NCBI GenBank assembly: GCA_028280265.1
Contig: JANQMD010000026.1
Span: forward strand, 1 to 64,000
DNA from: Flavobacteriaceae bacterium
Lineage (GTDB): Bacteria; Bacteroidota; Bacteroidia; Flavobacteriales; Flavobacteriaceae
DNA: 64,000 bases
Direction of reading: 5' to 3'
In this document: one piece after another, positions 39,828-50,187 of the stretch
How positions within the stretch are numbered: position 1 is the stretch's first letter
Layout of the letters: each line of letters starts with the position of its first letter
Translations under genes and position numbers: made by a program
Notes under the pieces: generated by a model
Databases searched by the model: none
Told to the model about the DNA's origin: nothing
Seen by the model: only the letters and a program-made list of their open reading frames with translations

Positions 39828-40682
39828 CTATAGATCTAATAAGTGTTTGCCATACCCACTTTTTAAAAGAGGTTTTGCCAAATTTTGTAGTTGTGATTTT
39901 GTAATAAATCCACTTCTAAATGCAGCCTCTTCTATAGAGCCTATTTTTAAACCTTGTCTTTCTTCAATCACCTGAACAAACTGTGATGCTTGCATCAAAG
40001 AATTAAAAGTTCCTGTATCTAACCAAGCCGTACCTCTATCTAGTATGCTCACTTTTAACTTTCCTTTTTCTAAGTATGATTTATTAACATCCGTAATCTC
40101 GAGCTCTCCTCTATTACTAGGTTTTATATTCTTTGCAATCTCTACAACTGAATTGTCATAGAAATAAATCCCGGGAACAGCGTAATTTGATTTAGGGTTT
40201 TTAGGTTTTTCCTCGATAGATATTGCTTGTCCTTTTTCATCAAACTCAACAACTCCATATCTTTCAGGGTCGTGTACATGGTATGCATATATAATTCCTC
40301 CCTCAGGATTATTATTTTCCCGAAGCAAGTCTGACAAACCTGTTCCGTAAAATATATTATCTCCCAAGATCAAAGCTACTTTATCATCTTCTATGAAAGA
40401 TTCTCCAATCAGGAAAGCCTCAGCTAAGCCGTTGGGATGTTCTTGAATAGCATATTCAAACCTACAACCAATACTACTTCCATTCCCCAATAGTTTTTGA
40501 AATAGTGGTAAATCTGTAGGAGTGGAAATAATTAATATTTCTCTAATTCCAGCCTGTATGAGCGTAGAAATTGGATAATAGATCATAGGCTTATCATACA
40601 CTGGCATTAACTGCTTACTCACAGATAATGTTAGTGGATGTAGTCTCGTTCCAGAGCCTCCTGCTAATACAATTCCTTTCAT
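39828..40682 (-). CDS. rfbA: Glucose-1-phosphate thymidylyltransferase
   Basis: [46 protein letters not shown]. Confidence 0.97.
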   Translation of the reverse strand: MKGIVLAGGSGTRLHPLTLSVSKQLMPVYDKPMIYYPISTLIQAGIREILIISTPTDLPLFQKLLGNGSSIGCRFEYAIQEHPNGLAEAFLIGESFIEDDKVALILGDNIFYGTGLSDLLRENNNPEGGIIYAYHVHDPERYGVVEFDEKGQAISIEEKPKNPKSNYAVPGIYFYDNSVVEIAKNIKPSNRGELEITDVNKSYLEKGKLKVSILDRGTAWLDTGTFNSLMQASQFVQVIEERQGLKIGSIEEAAFRSGFITKSQLQNLAKPLLKSGYGKHLLDL

Positions 40683-40686
40683 AATT

Positions 40687-41694
40687 CTATTGGTATTTTT
40701 TTAAATACCATTCAATTGTTTTTATGATTCCAGATTCAAAATTCTCTTGCGCTCTCCAACCCAAATTACTCTCAAGTTTTGAAGCGTCTATAGCATATCT
40801 AAAATCGTGACCTGGTCGATCTTTCACAAAAGAAATTTGTTCTTTGTAAGATCTTTCCTTTGGTGCTTTTTCATCTAATATCTCACAGATCGTATTTGCA
40901 ATGTACAAATTGTTTCTTTCATTTCCTCCACCAATATTATAGGTTTCACCTGATCTCCCTTGGGAAAATACGTTCTCGATACCTTTACAATGATCTAATA
41001 CATATAGCCAGTCTCTGACATTCTTTCCATCTCCATAAATGGGGATATTTTCTCCTGAGATTGCTTTTCTTATAATGGTAGGTATGAGTTTTTCATCATG
41101 CTGTCTGGGACCATAGTTGTTTGAGCAATTTGTAGTCACAACATTTAATCCATAAGTGTGGTAATAACTCCGTACCATAAAATCAGAGGACGCTTTCGAT
41201 GCGCTATATGGGCTATTGGGAGCATACGCAGTTTCTTCAGTAAACAGCCCTTCTTCCCCTAAACTTCCGTAAACTTCATCAGTAGAAACATGTAAAAATC
41301 TTGAGTCCTCATGGCCTTTTTTAATTTGATTGGGGCCATTCATCCAATGGTTCTTCGCTACATCTAGAAGAGTGAATGTCCCAAAAACATTTGTTCTGAT
41401 AAAAGTATCGGGATTTGCGATAGAGTTATCAACGTGTGATTCTGCTGCAAAGTGAATAACTCCTTTGAAATTGTATTTCTCAAAAAGAGAGGTTACCAAT
41501 TCTCTATCACAAATATCGCCTTGAATAAAAGTATAGCTGAAACTCTCATCAATATCTTGCAAGTTAGCAAGATCACCAGCATAAGTCAATAAATCCAGAT
41601 TCACTAGATGGATATTTTCATTAGAATCTAAAAAGTAGCGAATAAAATTAGATCCGATAAAACCTGCTCCACCAGTGACTAAAATGCTTAGCAT
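40687..41694 (-). CDS. rfbB: dTDP-glucose 4,6-dehydratase
   Basis: [53 protein letters not shown]. Confidence 0.96.
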   Translation of the reverse strand: MLSILVTGGAGFIGSNFIRYFLDSNENIHLVNLDLLTYAGDLANLQDIDESFSYTFIQGDICDRELVTSLFEKYNFKGVIHFAAESHVDNSIANPDTFIRTNVFGTFTLLDVAKNHWMNGPNQIKKGHEDSRFLHVSTDEVYGSLGEEGLFTEETAYAPNSPYSASKASSDFMVRSYYHTYGLNVVTTNCSNNYGPRQHDEKLIPTIIRKAISGENIPIYGDGKNVRDWLYVLDHCKGIENVFSQGRSGETYNIGGGNERNNLYIANTICEILDEKAPKERSYKEQISFVKDRPGHDFRYAIDASKLESNLGWRAQENFESGIIKTIEWYLKKYQ

Positions 41695-42744
41695 TTATTT
41701 GGATTTGTAATTTTCTAAATATTTATTTAAATCTTTAAGAAGAATAAGACCCAACATTAAAATTAATGCTCCTAAAACTCCAAGAACTTTGTATTTCCTA
41801 CTAAGAGGATTGACCTCATAACCAACAGGCTTAAAACCTGTAATTACATTTATAATTTGAGACTCTCTTGCCTTTTGATCACTTACAGCTTTTAATCTAC
41901 TATTTATTTGATTTTCAACATTAAATAATTCAATCTCATTACCACTATATCTGTTATTAGCAGCATTTCCTAAGTCTATATTAGTCCCTTTGAAATCTTT
42001 TTTCGATTCTTCAATCATCACTCTTATATACGTTTTTCTTAATGAATCTACTTGTTTTAAATTGTTCTTTAGAGTTGAATCTAGTCTATTAAGATTTTCA
42101 TCATTAAGCTTTTTTACTTCCTTAAAATATGGATTTTCATTGACCTTTGAAATAATTACATCTCCTAATTTTATGAATACTTTGTTATCCGTTGCATCCA
42201 CATAAATAACGTGTGTTCGATAGTTTGTGATTCTAAAATTCTTATTGAATTTTTGATAGGGATAATTTTTAATTGTAAGTGTATCTACTGCTTTCACTAG
42301 CTTATCATAAGACTCAACAATATCATTAGGGTCTTCAATGTCTTCAATTCTGAAAGACTTTAAAGAAAGAGCTTCTGGTTCTGATATATTAAAAATACGC
42401 ATGAGTTCCTCAATATTCCTGTGTACAACTAATTCATTATAATAACGTATATTGGTATATAAATATTCACCACTACCAAAGTTTGGCTGTACTTTTAAAT
42501 ATGACCTATATAGTTTTCCTTTATTAAAATCAAAAAAAGCACCTGAAAATCCACCAATTACTGCAGCAATAGTAAACTTAACAAAATGACTCCTTAAAAA
42601 TAGAAGCAACAATATTATAAGATGAAATAAGTTTTTAAAAAGACTCCCAATAAAATTGAAAAAATTAGAGAACCCTTTTCCTATAATGACAAATAACGAT
42701 CCTAAGTCTACTTCTTCTTCTGTATTTTTTTTATTTGCTGACAT
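41695..42744 (-). CDS. Wzz-like chain-length determinant/polysaccharide co-polymerase
   Basis: Two flanking TM segments around a coiled-coil periplasmic region; position at the locus edge. Confidence 0.65.
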   Translation of the reverse strand: MSANKKNTEEEVDLGSLFVIIGKGFSNFFNFIGSLFKNLFHLIILLLLFLRSHFVKFTIAAVIGGFSGAFFDFNKGKLYRSYLKVQPNFGSGEYLYTNIRYYNELVVHRNIEELMRIFNISEPEALSLKSFRIEDIEDPNDIVESYDKLVKAVDTLTIKNYPYQKFNKNFRITNYRTHVIYVDATDNKVFIKLGDVIISKVNENPYFKEVKKLNDENLNRLDSTLKNNLKQVDSLRKTYIRVMIEESKKDFKGTNIDLGNAANNRYSGNEIELFNVENQINSRLKAVSDQKARESQIINVITGFKPVGYEVNPLSRKYKVLGVLGALILMLGLILLKDLNKYLENYKSK

Positions 42745-42754
42745 ATTTAAATGA

Positions 42755-44449
42755 TTAAAATATTTGTTCTAGTATTTTTTGTGTAATTGCATATGTAGGT
42801 ACAACTCCTGTCATTCCGAGTCCTCCCGAAGCTAATGTCGCTCCTGTTTCCAATGGATTATCCGATGCATAATAAGCATATCTTACTTTTACATTTTCAG
42901 AGATATTACCACGAATTCTCGAGGCAGATTGAATCGCTTTTTGATAGTGCGCTCCTTCCATTTCTAAACCTATCACATTCCAAGTGGAATCATGAAAGAA
43001 CTTTAAAAGGTCTCTGTTCTGAAGAGAAGTCCCTAAAACAGTCACCATAGCACCATCAAAAGATTGTACTCCAAAACCTTCTAAATCTTCTTTTAAAAGT
43101 TCGTTTTTAAAAGGGTAATTGTCTGCTGTACCTTCAAAAATATGAGATGATGGAATCATAATATCACCCTTTCCTCCCTCAAGTATTCCTGCTTTTCCCA
43201 TAATAGAAATAGAGTCAACATTTAAGTGTGTTTTCGTTCCATTTTCTTTATAGGGTTTTAAAAGCTCATCCATCGTTTCATAGGCTTGCTCTCCAAATGC
43301 ATAGTCCATCACTATGATTACTGGTCCTCCATCATTCGTGTTTTTTCTTTGGAAAGAAATATTATCAAAATCAATTTTATCAGTATCAATAATCTGAACG
43401 TTAATATTAGTACCTGAAGTATCTTTAATATATACTAACCCATTCTTTGAAGCATATTCCTTGATTTTTTTATGCATCTGCTCATTTCCTTCATCACTTA
43501 ACAATTGAAAAAGTTCAAACCCAGAATGACGCTTTGCTTCTTCTGGCAAAGCATTGGGAGCATAAATCGAATTTAATACACTGTGCATATTGGCACTAAT
43601 GATATGAATTGGTCTTTCTAACAATCCATTCTCCTTGAGAATATTTTTAATATTGTTGGCCCAAATTTCTCCATAAATATGATGCCCGATACTGTCACTT
43701 AAAACCGAACTGAATGTCACAGTTCTCTTTTTTTGATGACAAGTTTCATTGATAGCCAGTTTTCCAAGCCAGTAAATAATTTGAAGGAAACGATCTGGGT
43801 TTTCTTCAGAAGAAAAGCTGTTGTATGCAGCTATTACCTCCTCGTAAGTTCTTCCCAAAATATTCCCCAAATGAGCGATGGTAATTTCCCTTTCTTCTTC
43901 TGTAAGACTCTTGTGTTCTAAAACTACCTCCTGTAAATGTTCCCACTCTCTGGTAGTACTCTCATCTGAATTGAGTAAAACCCGTTCTTTAATTTTATGA
44001 GACTCTATGAAAAGAAACGTAAGATGTGTTAAGATATCGTAGATTTCAGATCTTCCTCTGGTAATCTCAATATTCATCTGATTCTTATCTATACGATAGC
44101 AATTTCTTCTTCTTTTTGAAGGAATAATTACTTTAAAATGGGAGTTCCCATACCCTTCATCAGAGGTTAGGTTGATGAACTGACATTCTTCTATGCCGTC
44201 GGGTAGTCTTTCTATTACATAGGTCAAGCCGTTTAACTCAATACGATCCTCAGCTATAGAGCCATAAATTTCTGGGCGTAATAACAAGAGAGATTTTCTC
44301 AACGTCTCTCCAGAAATACCCATAGGTTTATAAAAACCCCTACTGAACAAATGTCTCATGGAAATGTATAACCTTTCTATGGCATTTGTTGATTCTTGAG
44401 CCCGAGTCCTTTCTTTGTGTTTGGTTTGAGTCATTTTTTTAGGGTCCAA
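42755..44449 (-). CDS. Uncharacterised protein (DUF6909-like) with nucleoside phosphorylase/nucleosidase-like C-terminus
   Basis: Long ORF; C-terminal VTVLGTSLQNRDLLKFFHDSTWNVIGLEMEGAHYQKA. Confidence 0.6.
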   Translation of the reverse strand: MDPKKMTQTKHKERTRAQESTNAIERLYISMRHLFSRGFYKPMGISGETLRKSLLLLRPEIYGSIAEDRIELNGLTYVIERLPDGIEECQFINLTSDEGYGNSHFKVIIPSKRRRNCYRIDKNQMNIEITRGRSEIYDILTHLTFLFIESHKIKERVLLNSDESTTREWEHLQEVVLEHKSLTEEEREITIAHLGNILGRTYEEVIAAYNSFSSEENPDRFLQIIYWLGKLAINETCHQKKRTVTFSSVLSDSIGHHIYGEIWANNIKNILKENGLLERPIHIISANMHSVLNSIYAPNALPEEAKRHSGFELFQLLSDEGNEQMHKKIKEYASKNGLVYIKDTSGTNINVQIIDTDKIDFDNISFQRKNTNDGGPVIIVMDYAFGEQAYETMDELLKPYKENGTKTHLNVDSISIMGKAGILEGGKGDIMIPSSHIFEGTADNYPFKNELLKEDLEGFGVQSFDGAMVTVLGTSLQNRDLLKFFHDSTWNVIGLEMEGAHYQKAIQSASRIRGNISENVKVRYAYYASDNPLETGATLASGGLGMTGVVPTYAITQKILEQIF

Positions 44450-44470
44450 AGATACAAATTTAGTCTAGAG

Positions 44471-46105
44471 TTAAGCCCCTGTTAAGATTTTACTGTACTT
44501 ATTTTTGTTATTCAGAACCTTAATAGCCTCTTTGATCACTTTATCTGTTTTTAGTTTGTTTTGATAGCTTCCTACTTTATAATAGTATCTCTTCAGCAGC
44601 TCTTCTTTGATTAAGTCCTGAATATACTCCTGATTTTTACTAATCTCAGTTACTTTATCTATACTCAATCTTTCTTGAATCGCCTTGTATTCTTTTTTCA
44701 ATTTATCGTCTTTGAGCGAATTATACGCTTTCTCAAAAAGAGCTTCCTGTTTGGTATTAAAAGAAGTGTCTTCGTTTAATAAATAAGTTTGAAATTTTTT
44801 AAACTCGCTTCCAGCTATTTTAAACTTCTCTACACTCTCTTGACTAGGGTTCTCATAATAAAACTGTGTCGCAAAGTTGAAAATAGCTCTTGATCGAATC
44901 AATTCTTCCGTAGCTTCTGTTTTCTTACCATAACCAATCTCAATATCGGGTTGAACTCCTCCTCCATCATAAACTGTTCTTCCATTTTTAGTCTTAAAAG
45001 CTGTTACATCTCCATCTGAAAACTTAGGCACATTTCCATCTTCATCCCTATTGGCATAATCAAGTTCCTGAATACATCTACCACTTGGTGTGTAATATTT
45101 GGAAATCGTTACCTTTAACTGAGTTCCATAATTTAAAGATCTATATCTCTGAACCAGCCCTTTACCAAAAGAACGCTCTCCTAAAATTACAGCTCTATCA
45201 TAATCTTGTAAGGCACCACTTACAATTTCAGAAGCAGATGCAGATCTTCCATTCACAAGAACTGTGATTGGCATTTCTAAATCAAGGGGATTGTTTGTCG
45301 CTCTGTACGTTGAGCTCAATTTTTTCACTTTCCCTCTGGTAGATACAATAGTGCTCCCTTTAGGAAGGAAAAAATTTGAAATATTAATGGCCTCTAGCAA
45401 AGATCCTCCAGGATTTGATCTTAGATCAAACACCAACTTTTTCATCCCTCTTTTTTTCAATTCTTTAAATGCTTTCTTTACTTCTGAAGACGCCTTCTCA
45501 TTAAACCTTGTTAGGACAATGTAACCTGTTTCTTCATCAATCATATCAAAAAATGGGACAGGATTTACCACCACTTTTTCTCTGGTGACTGCGTATATTT
45601 TTCTCTCTCCTTGCCTTTCAACTTCAATTTCAATACTTGTATTAGGTGCTCCTTTTAGGAATTGTGAAAGTGCTTCTCTTTCCATATTTTGAAGTGGCTG
45701 ACCATCTACTTTGGTAATGACATCTCCAGCTTTCAAGCCTTTTTTATCTGCTTCATATCCTTTGTATATCTCAGCTAACGTAATTCCTTTATCATCGTAG
45801 TAAGTAGCTACCCCAATACCTGCATATTCTCCTTCCCTTCTAATTTTAGCTTCCTCTACCTCTTGCTCATCAAAATAATTTGTGTAGGGGTCTAAATCTT
45901 TTAAAGTATTCTTTATCGCCTTGTTTGTGAATTCAGCTGGATTGATCTCATCTACATAATACATATTCAATTCTTTATACAGAGTGGTATAAATCTCTAA
46001 CTGTTTAGCAACTTCAAAAAATTTAGATTTGAATGAGTATGATATAGTCATACTGATCACTAAGAAAGCGAGTATGTATTTCTTTTGAATTTTAATTCTT
46101 TTCAT
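44471..46105 (-). CDS. S41 family C-terminal processing peptidase with PDZ domain
   Basis: KAGDVITKVDGQPL PDZ, LRSNPGGSLLEAINISNFFL, NGRSASASEIVSGALQDYDRAVILGERSFGKGLVQ. Confidence 0.95.
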   Translation of the reverse strand: MKRIKIQKKYILAFLVISMTISYSFKSKFFEVAKQLEIYTTLYKELNMYYVDEINPAEFTNKAIKNTLKDLDPYTNYFDEQEVEEAKIRREGEYAGIGVATYYDDKGITLAEIYKGYEADKKGLKAGDVITKVDGQPLQNMEREALSQFLKGAPNTSIEIEVERQGERKIYAVTREKVVVNPVPFFDMIDEETGYIVLTRFNEKASSEVKKAFKELKKRGMKKLVFDLRSNPGGSLLEAINISNFFLPKGSTIVSTRGKVKKLSSTYRATNNPLDLEMPITVLVNGRSASASEIVSGALQDYDRAVILGERSFGKGLVQRYRSLNYGTQLKVTISKYYTPSGRCIQELDYANRDEDGNVPKFSDGDVTAFKTKNGRTVYDGGGVQPDIEIGYGKKTEATEELIRSRAIFNFATQFYYENPSQESVEKFKIAGSEFKKFQTYLLNEDTSFNTKQEALFEKAYNSLKDDKLKKEYKAIQERLSIDKVTEISKNQEYIQDLIKEELLKRYYYKVGSYQNKLKTDKVIKEAIKVLNNKNKYSKILTGA

Positions 46106-46493
46106 CTGTTTTGTTTTTTAATTCATTTGCAAACATTTTTAAAATCTTTTCAGTCTTTTGCTCGATTTCATCAAATGTAGGCTCCTTCTTACCAATAAAA
46201 GTAATCATAAATATGCAAGATTTGTCAAAATCCATACCTAAGTCTTTCTTTTTCAAACGATATGATTCTCTTAATAGTCTTTTAATGCGGTTGCGATCAA
46301 CTGCTTTTTTAAAATTTCTTTTAGGAACGGAGAAAGATACTTGTAACTGGGCTTCTGAATCATGATCAATTTCCAGAAAAATCAACCTTAGTGGAAATTT
46401 TTTGACTGATTTCCCCTCACTGAAGAGCTTTTCAATAAGCTTCCTACTTTTTAATTTTTCATGTTTCCCTAATGCAAAACTCATCACATACAA
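46092..46493 (-). CDS. rnpA: Ribonuclease P protein component
   Basis: FSVPKRNFKKAVDRNRIKRLLRESYRL. Confidence 0.95.
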   Translation of the reverse strand: MYVMSFALGKHEKLKSRKLIEKLFSEGKSVKKFPLRLIFLEIDHDSEAQLQVSFSVPKRNFKKAVDRNRIKRLLRESYRLKKKDLGMDFDKSCIFMITFIGKKEPTFDEIEQKTEKILKMFANELKNKTDEKN

Positions 46494-46560
46494 ACTTACA
46501 GAAAATGAGGTCTCTTATCCCATTTTTAATTGTTATTTTTGAGCTAATAAATTTAATTTA

Positions 46561-47739
46561 ATGAAGCCAGATTTATTTCAAGCACCTGATTATTACCAAT
46601 TAGATGAATTACTATCTGAAGAACACAGATTAGTAAGAGATGCCTCTAGAGAGTGGGTAAAAAGAGAAGTTTCTCCGATCATTGAAGAATATGCTCAAAA
46701 AGCAGAATTCCCTAATCAAATTATTAGTGGACTAGCAGAGATTGGAGCCTTTGGGCCTTACATCCCCGAGCAATATGGAGGGGCTGGTTTGGACCAAATA
46801 TCCTATGGATTGATCATGCAAGAAATAGAGAGAGGAGATTCTGGTGTTCGTTCTACGGCTTCGGTACAGTCTTCTTTAGTCATGTATCCAATTTGGAAAT
46901 ATGGCAATGAGGAACAGCGTCAAAAATACCTTCCAAAATTAGCTTCTGGAGAATGGATGGGTTGCTTTGGGTTAACAGAGCCTGACCACGGTTCAAATCC
47001 TGGTGGCATGGTTACCAACTACAAAGATATGGGTGACCACTATCTTTTGAATGGTGCCAAAATGTGGATTTCTAATGCCCCTTTTGCACAAGTTGCTGTA
47101 GTTTGGGCAAAGAATGAGGAAGGTCGGATTCACGGATTGATTGTCGAGCGTGGTATGGAAGGATTTTCTACTCCCGAAACCCATAACAAATGGTCTTTAA
47201 GAGCTTCTGCTACAGGTGAATTAATCTTTGATAATGTAAAGGTTCCCAAGGAAAATTTATTACCAAATAAGTCCGGTTTAGGAGCACCACTAGGTTGCTT
47301 GGATTCTGCTCGTTACGGAATCGCATGGGGAGCAATTGGTGCCGCCATGGATTGTTATGATACTGCCCTACGCTACAGCAAAGAGCGTGTTCAGTTTGGA
47401 AAGCCTATCGGACAATTTCAATTGCAACAAAAAAAACTTGCTGAAATGATCACAGAGATCACAAAAGCTCAATTGCTAACCTGGCGTTTAGGTGTTCTCA
47501 GAAATGAAGGAAAAGCAACTTCCGCTCAGATATCAATGGCCAAAAGAAACAATGTAGATATGGCTATTAACATTGCCAGAGAAGCAAGGCAGATATTAGG
47601 AGGAATGGGAATTACTGGAGAATACTCTATCATGCGTCACTCTATGAATTTAGAAAGCGTTATTACCTACGAAGGCACGCATGACATTCACTTATTAATT
47701 ACAGGATTGGATATTACAGGATTGAATGCGTTTAAGTAA
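46561..47739 (+). CDS. Acyl-CoA dehydrogenase (glutaryl-CoA dehydrogenase-like)
   Basis: CFGLTEPDHGSNPGGM, RVQFGKPIGQFQLQQKKLAEM, ARQILGGMGITGEYSIMRHSMNLESVITYEGTHDIHLLITGLDITG. Confidence 0.93.
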   Translation: MKPDLFQAPDYYQLDELLSEEHRLVRDASREWVKREVSPIIEEYAQKAEFPNQIISGLAEIGAFGPYIPEQYGGAGLDQISYGLIMQEIERGDSGVRSTASVQSSLVMYPIWKYGNEEQRQKYLPKLASGEWMGCFGLTEPDHGSNPGGMVTNYKDMGDHYLLNGAKMWISNAPFAQVAVVWAKNEEGRIHGLIVERGMEGFSTPETHNKWSLRASATGELIFDNVKVPKENLLPNKSGLGAPLGCLDSARYGIAWGAIGAAMDCYDTALRYSKERVQFGKPIGQFQLQQKKLAEMITEITKAQLLTWRLGVLRNEGKATSAQISMAKRNNVDMAINIAREARQILGGMGITGEYSIMRHSMNLESVITYEGTHDIHLLITGLDITGLNAFK

Positions 47740-47740
47740 T

Positions 47741-47914
47741 TTAAGACGCTTGTTGTAACAATATATTTGGGCATCGCTTACAGTTGATGCCCTTTTTTTT
47801 ATACTTAAAACAACATTTGCTTTTTGGTTTTATACAACTCGCATCACAGATAGCATCACAAGAAGACGTCACCATTTGTTTTACATTGTTTTGTTCTGTA
47901 TAAAAGACGATCAT
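47741..47914 (-). CDS. Cysteine-rich 57-aa micro-ORF not in the ORF track
   Basis: MIVFYTEQNNVKQMVTSSCDAICDASCIKPKSKCCFKYKKKGINCKRCPNILLQQAS, 8 Cys. Confidence 0.55.
   Translation of the reverse strand: MIVFYTEQNNVKQMVTSSCDAICDASCIKPKSKCCFKYKKKGINCKRCPNILLQQAS
47769..47800 (+). terminator. Intrinsic terminator after acyl-CoA dehydrogenase
   Basis: GGGCATC..GATGCCC + T8. Confidence 0.85.
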
Positions 47915-48024
47915 AAAAATAATTCTGGGGCAAATTTAATTATTTATTTAGAATAAATAAAAATAATGAGTCGAAATATTACTGCCCTTTCTCTTTTGCT
48001 ATCTTAGCTAATAAAACTGAGCCA

Positions 48025-49212
48025 TTGCATCGTTCTCGTCAATTCAAAAATGTCTCTTTTTACAAGAGTATCTCTGAAATACCCAAAGAAGTTTGGGTTG
48101 ACCTGAACTGTACGAAGAATCTTTATTTTCACCCAGATTATTTACAATCAATTGAGGAGAATAATGTTCACTTAGCTTTTTTCTACACTGTTTTAAAAGA
48201 TGATACTGGAAAAGCGATATCTCTGGCTACTGTGCAAATCATCGATTTTTACATGGATTCTCTTAACAATAATGAAGAGGGTATTATCCATACGATTGCC
48301 TGTCTGGGCAGAAAGTTTAAAATTCTTCCCGCTGAGAAACCTTTAAAAATTTTAAACTGTGGAAATCCATTTGTAAGCGGGGAACATGGAATCTTTATCA
48401 CTCCCAATCAAAATAAGAAAAAAGTACTGAGAAGTTTAGCAAAGGCCATCCTAAGCTACTCAGAGGACCACTATACTTTTCCAATAGACATTTTTATCAT
48501 GAAGGATTTTGTAGAGGATTCTTTGCCTATTAGCAATGAGCTTATTAGCTTAGGTTATTACTCCTTCAATGTTGAGCCCAATATGAAGTTGGATTTAAAA
48601 CCAGAATGGACTTCTTTTGATGATTACTTAGCAGCTTTGAAAACAAAATTTAGAGTCAAAGCCAAAAAAGCATTGAAGTTGAGTAAAGAGCTACAAGTCA
48701 AAGACATTTCAGCAGAAAACTCTGATGTTTCTCTGAAGTCTATGACAGATCTGTATCAGAAAGTAGCTTCAAAAGCTTCATTTAATTTAGGAGAGTTTCG
48801 TGTAAAAACCTACAGAGACCTGACTAAAAAATTACAAGGAAACTATGTTTTAAAATCTTATTCATTGGGAGAAAAAACAGTTGGTTTTTTATCGGGAATG
48901 GTAAACCAAAACAGTCTTGATGCCCATTTTGTGGGCATTGATTATGAGTTAAATAAAGCATATGGAATTTACCAGAGGATGCTCTATGATTATATTGATT
49001 TTGCCATACAAAATAGACTAGACACCATTAATTTTGGAAGGACGGCAAGTGAAATTAAAAGCTCTGTGGGAGCCACTCCAGAACACCTAACCATCTATGT
49101 TCGTCATAAAAAATCGATTACAAATAAATTTTTAAAATTATTTTTGTCACGAATTCAGCCTACTGCATTCCATCAGAAATTTCCTTTTAAACAAGTAGCT
49201 CCCAGTCTATGA
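48025..49212 (+). CDS. GNAT/FemAB-like acetyltransferase-fold protein (peptidoglycan bridge/BioF2-like)
   Basis: LKTKFRVKAKKALKLSKEL..., LDAHFVGIDYELNKAYGIYQRMLYDYIDFAIQNRLDTINFGRTASEIKSSVGA. Confidence 0.7.
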   Translation: MHRSRQFKNVSFYKSISEIPKEVWVDLNCTKNLYFHPDYLQSIEENNVHLAFFYTVLKDDTGKAISLATVQIIDFYMDSLNNNEEGIIHTIACLGRKFKILPAEKPLKILNCGNPFVSGEHGIFITPNQNKKKVLRSLAKAILSYSEDHYTFPIDIFIMKDFVEDSLPISNELISLGYYSFNVEPNMKLDLKPEWTSFDDYLAALKTKFRVKAKKALKLSKELQVKDISAENSDVSLKSMTDLYQKVASKASFNLGEFRVKTYRDLTKKLQGNYVLKSYSLGEKTVGFLSGMVNQNSLDAHFVGIDYELNKAYGIYQRMLYDYIDFAIQNRLDTINFGRTASEIKSSVGATPEHLTIYVRHKKSITNKFLKLFLSRIQPTAFHQKFPFKQVAPSL

Positions 49213-50075
49213 AAACTATTGATGATTTACTCGACATTCTTACACTTGAAAAATTAGATTCTCACAACTTCTCTGGAGTGAGTAGAACTATTGGAAGTCC
49301 AAATGTTTTTGGCGGACAAGTATTGGCTCAGGCTTTGCACGCTGCTTATCAAACCATCCCTGAAGAACGAATTGTACACTCGCTACATTCTTATTTTTTG
49401 TTGCCTGGTGATTTGACAATTCCGATTCACTATCATGTCAACGAAATGAGAAATGGTGGCAGTTTTTCAACACGAAGAGTGACCGCTTCACAGAACGATC
49501 AGACCATTTTTATTTTGGCTGCTTCTTTTCATAAAAGAGAAGACGGACACGAACATCAGGAGGATATAAAAAAAGACATCAAACAGCCTGAAGAGCTTTT
49601 GAGCTGGTCTGATATGTTGGAACAATTTGGTGATTTTCTACCTAGCAAAATGAAAGCTTTTTTGAGCATCGAAAGGCCTGTAGATTTCAAACCTACTCAA
49701 ATCATCAATCCTATGAATCAAAAAGATTTGCCAGCTGTTGAGGATGTATGGTTTAAATTAAAAGGCGATTCTAGTCAATTATCTCTAGATGTAAAACAAC
49801 AAATTCTCACCTACATTTCTGATTACAATATTTTAAATGCTGCTTTAAAGCCTAACGCAAGTAAAGCACATTATGGAAATACACAAATGGCTAGTTTGGA
49901 TCACTCTATGTGGTTTTTCCGTGATTTTGATTTTGATGACTGGATGTTGTTTTCTGCTGTTTCTCCAAACACATCGGGTGCTAGAGGTTTGGCTACAGGA
50001 AATATATTTACTAGAAATGGGAAACTAATCGCTACTGTTGCTCAAGAGGGGCTAATGAGACCTCAAAAAATGTAA
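49209..50075 (+). CDS. tesB: Acyl-CoA thioesterase II
   Basis: FGGQVLAQALHAAYQTIP, VHSLHSYFLLPGD, RNGGSFSTRRVTASQ, MASLDHSMWFFRDFDFDDWMLFSAVSPNTSGARGLATGNIFTRNGKLIATVAQEGLMRP. Confidence 0.95.
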   Translation: MKTIDDLLDILTLEKLDSHNFSGVSRTIGSPNVFGGQVLAQALHAAYQTIPEERIVHSLHSYFLLPGDLTIPIHYHVNEMRNGGSFSTRRVTASQNDQTIFILAASFHKREDGHEHQEDIKKDIKQPEELLSWSDMLEQFGDFLPSKMKAFLSIERPVDFKPTQIINPMNQKDLPAVEDVWFKLKGDSSQLSLDVKQQILTYISDYNILNAALKPNASKAHYGNTQMASLDHSMWFFRDFDFDDWMLFSAVSPNTSGARGLATGNIFTRNGKLIATVAQEGLMRPQKM

Positions 50076-50187
50076 CAATATGCTTAATGAAATAATGGTA
50101 TAATGTATTAATGACCATAGTCTTTTCTTCTTTATTCTTTCCTCTTTTCTTATTCTCAATTATCTTTGTTTTTCTAAATTCAATACT

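Noticed and set aside
42755-44449. Treating this ORF as part of the polysaccharide pathway
   Set aside because: No sugar enzyme motif; it is separated by function and resembles nucleotide-binding proteins, so it is reported separately.
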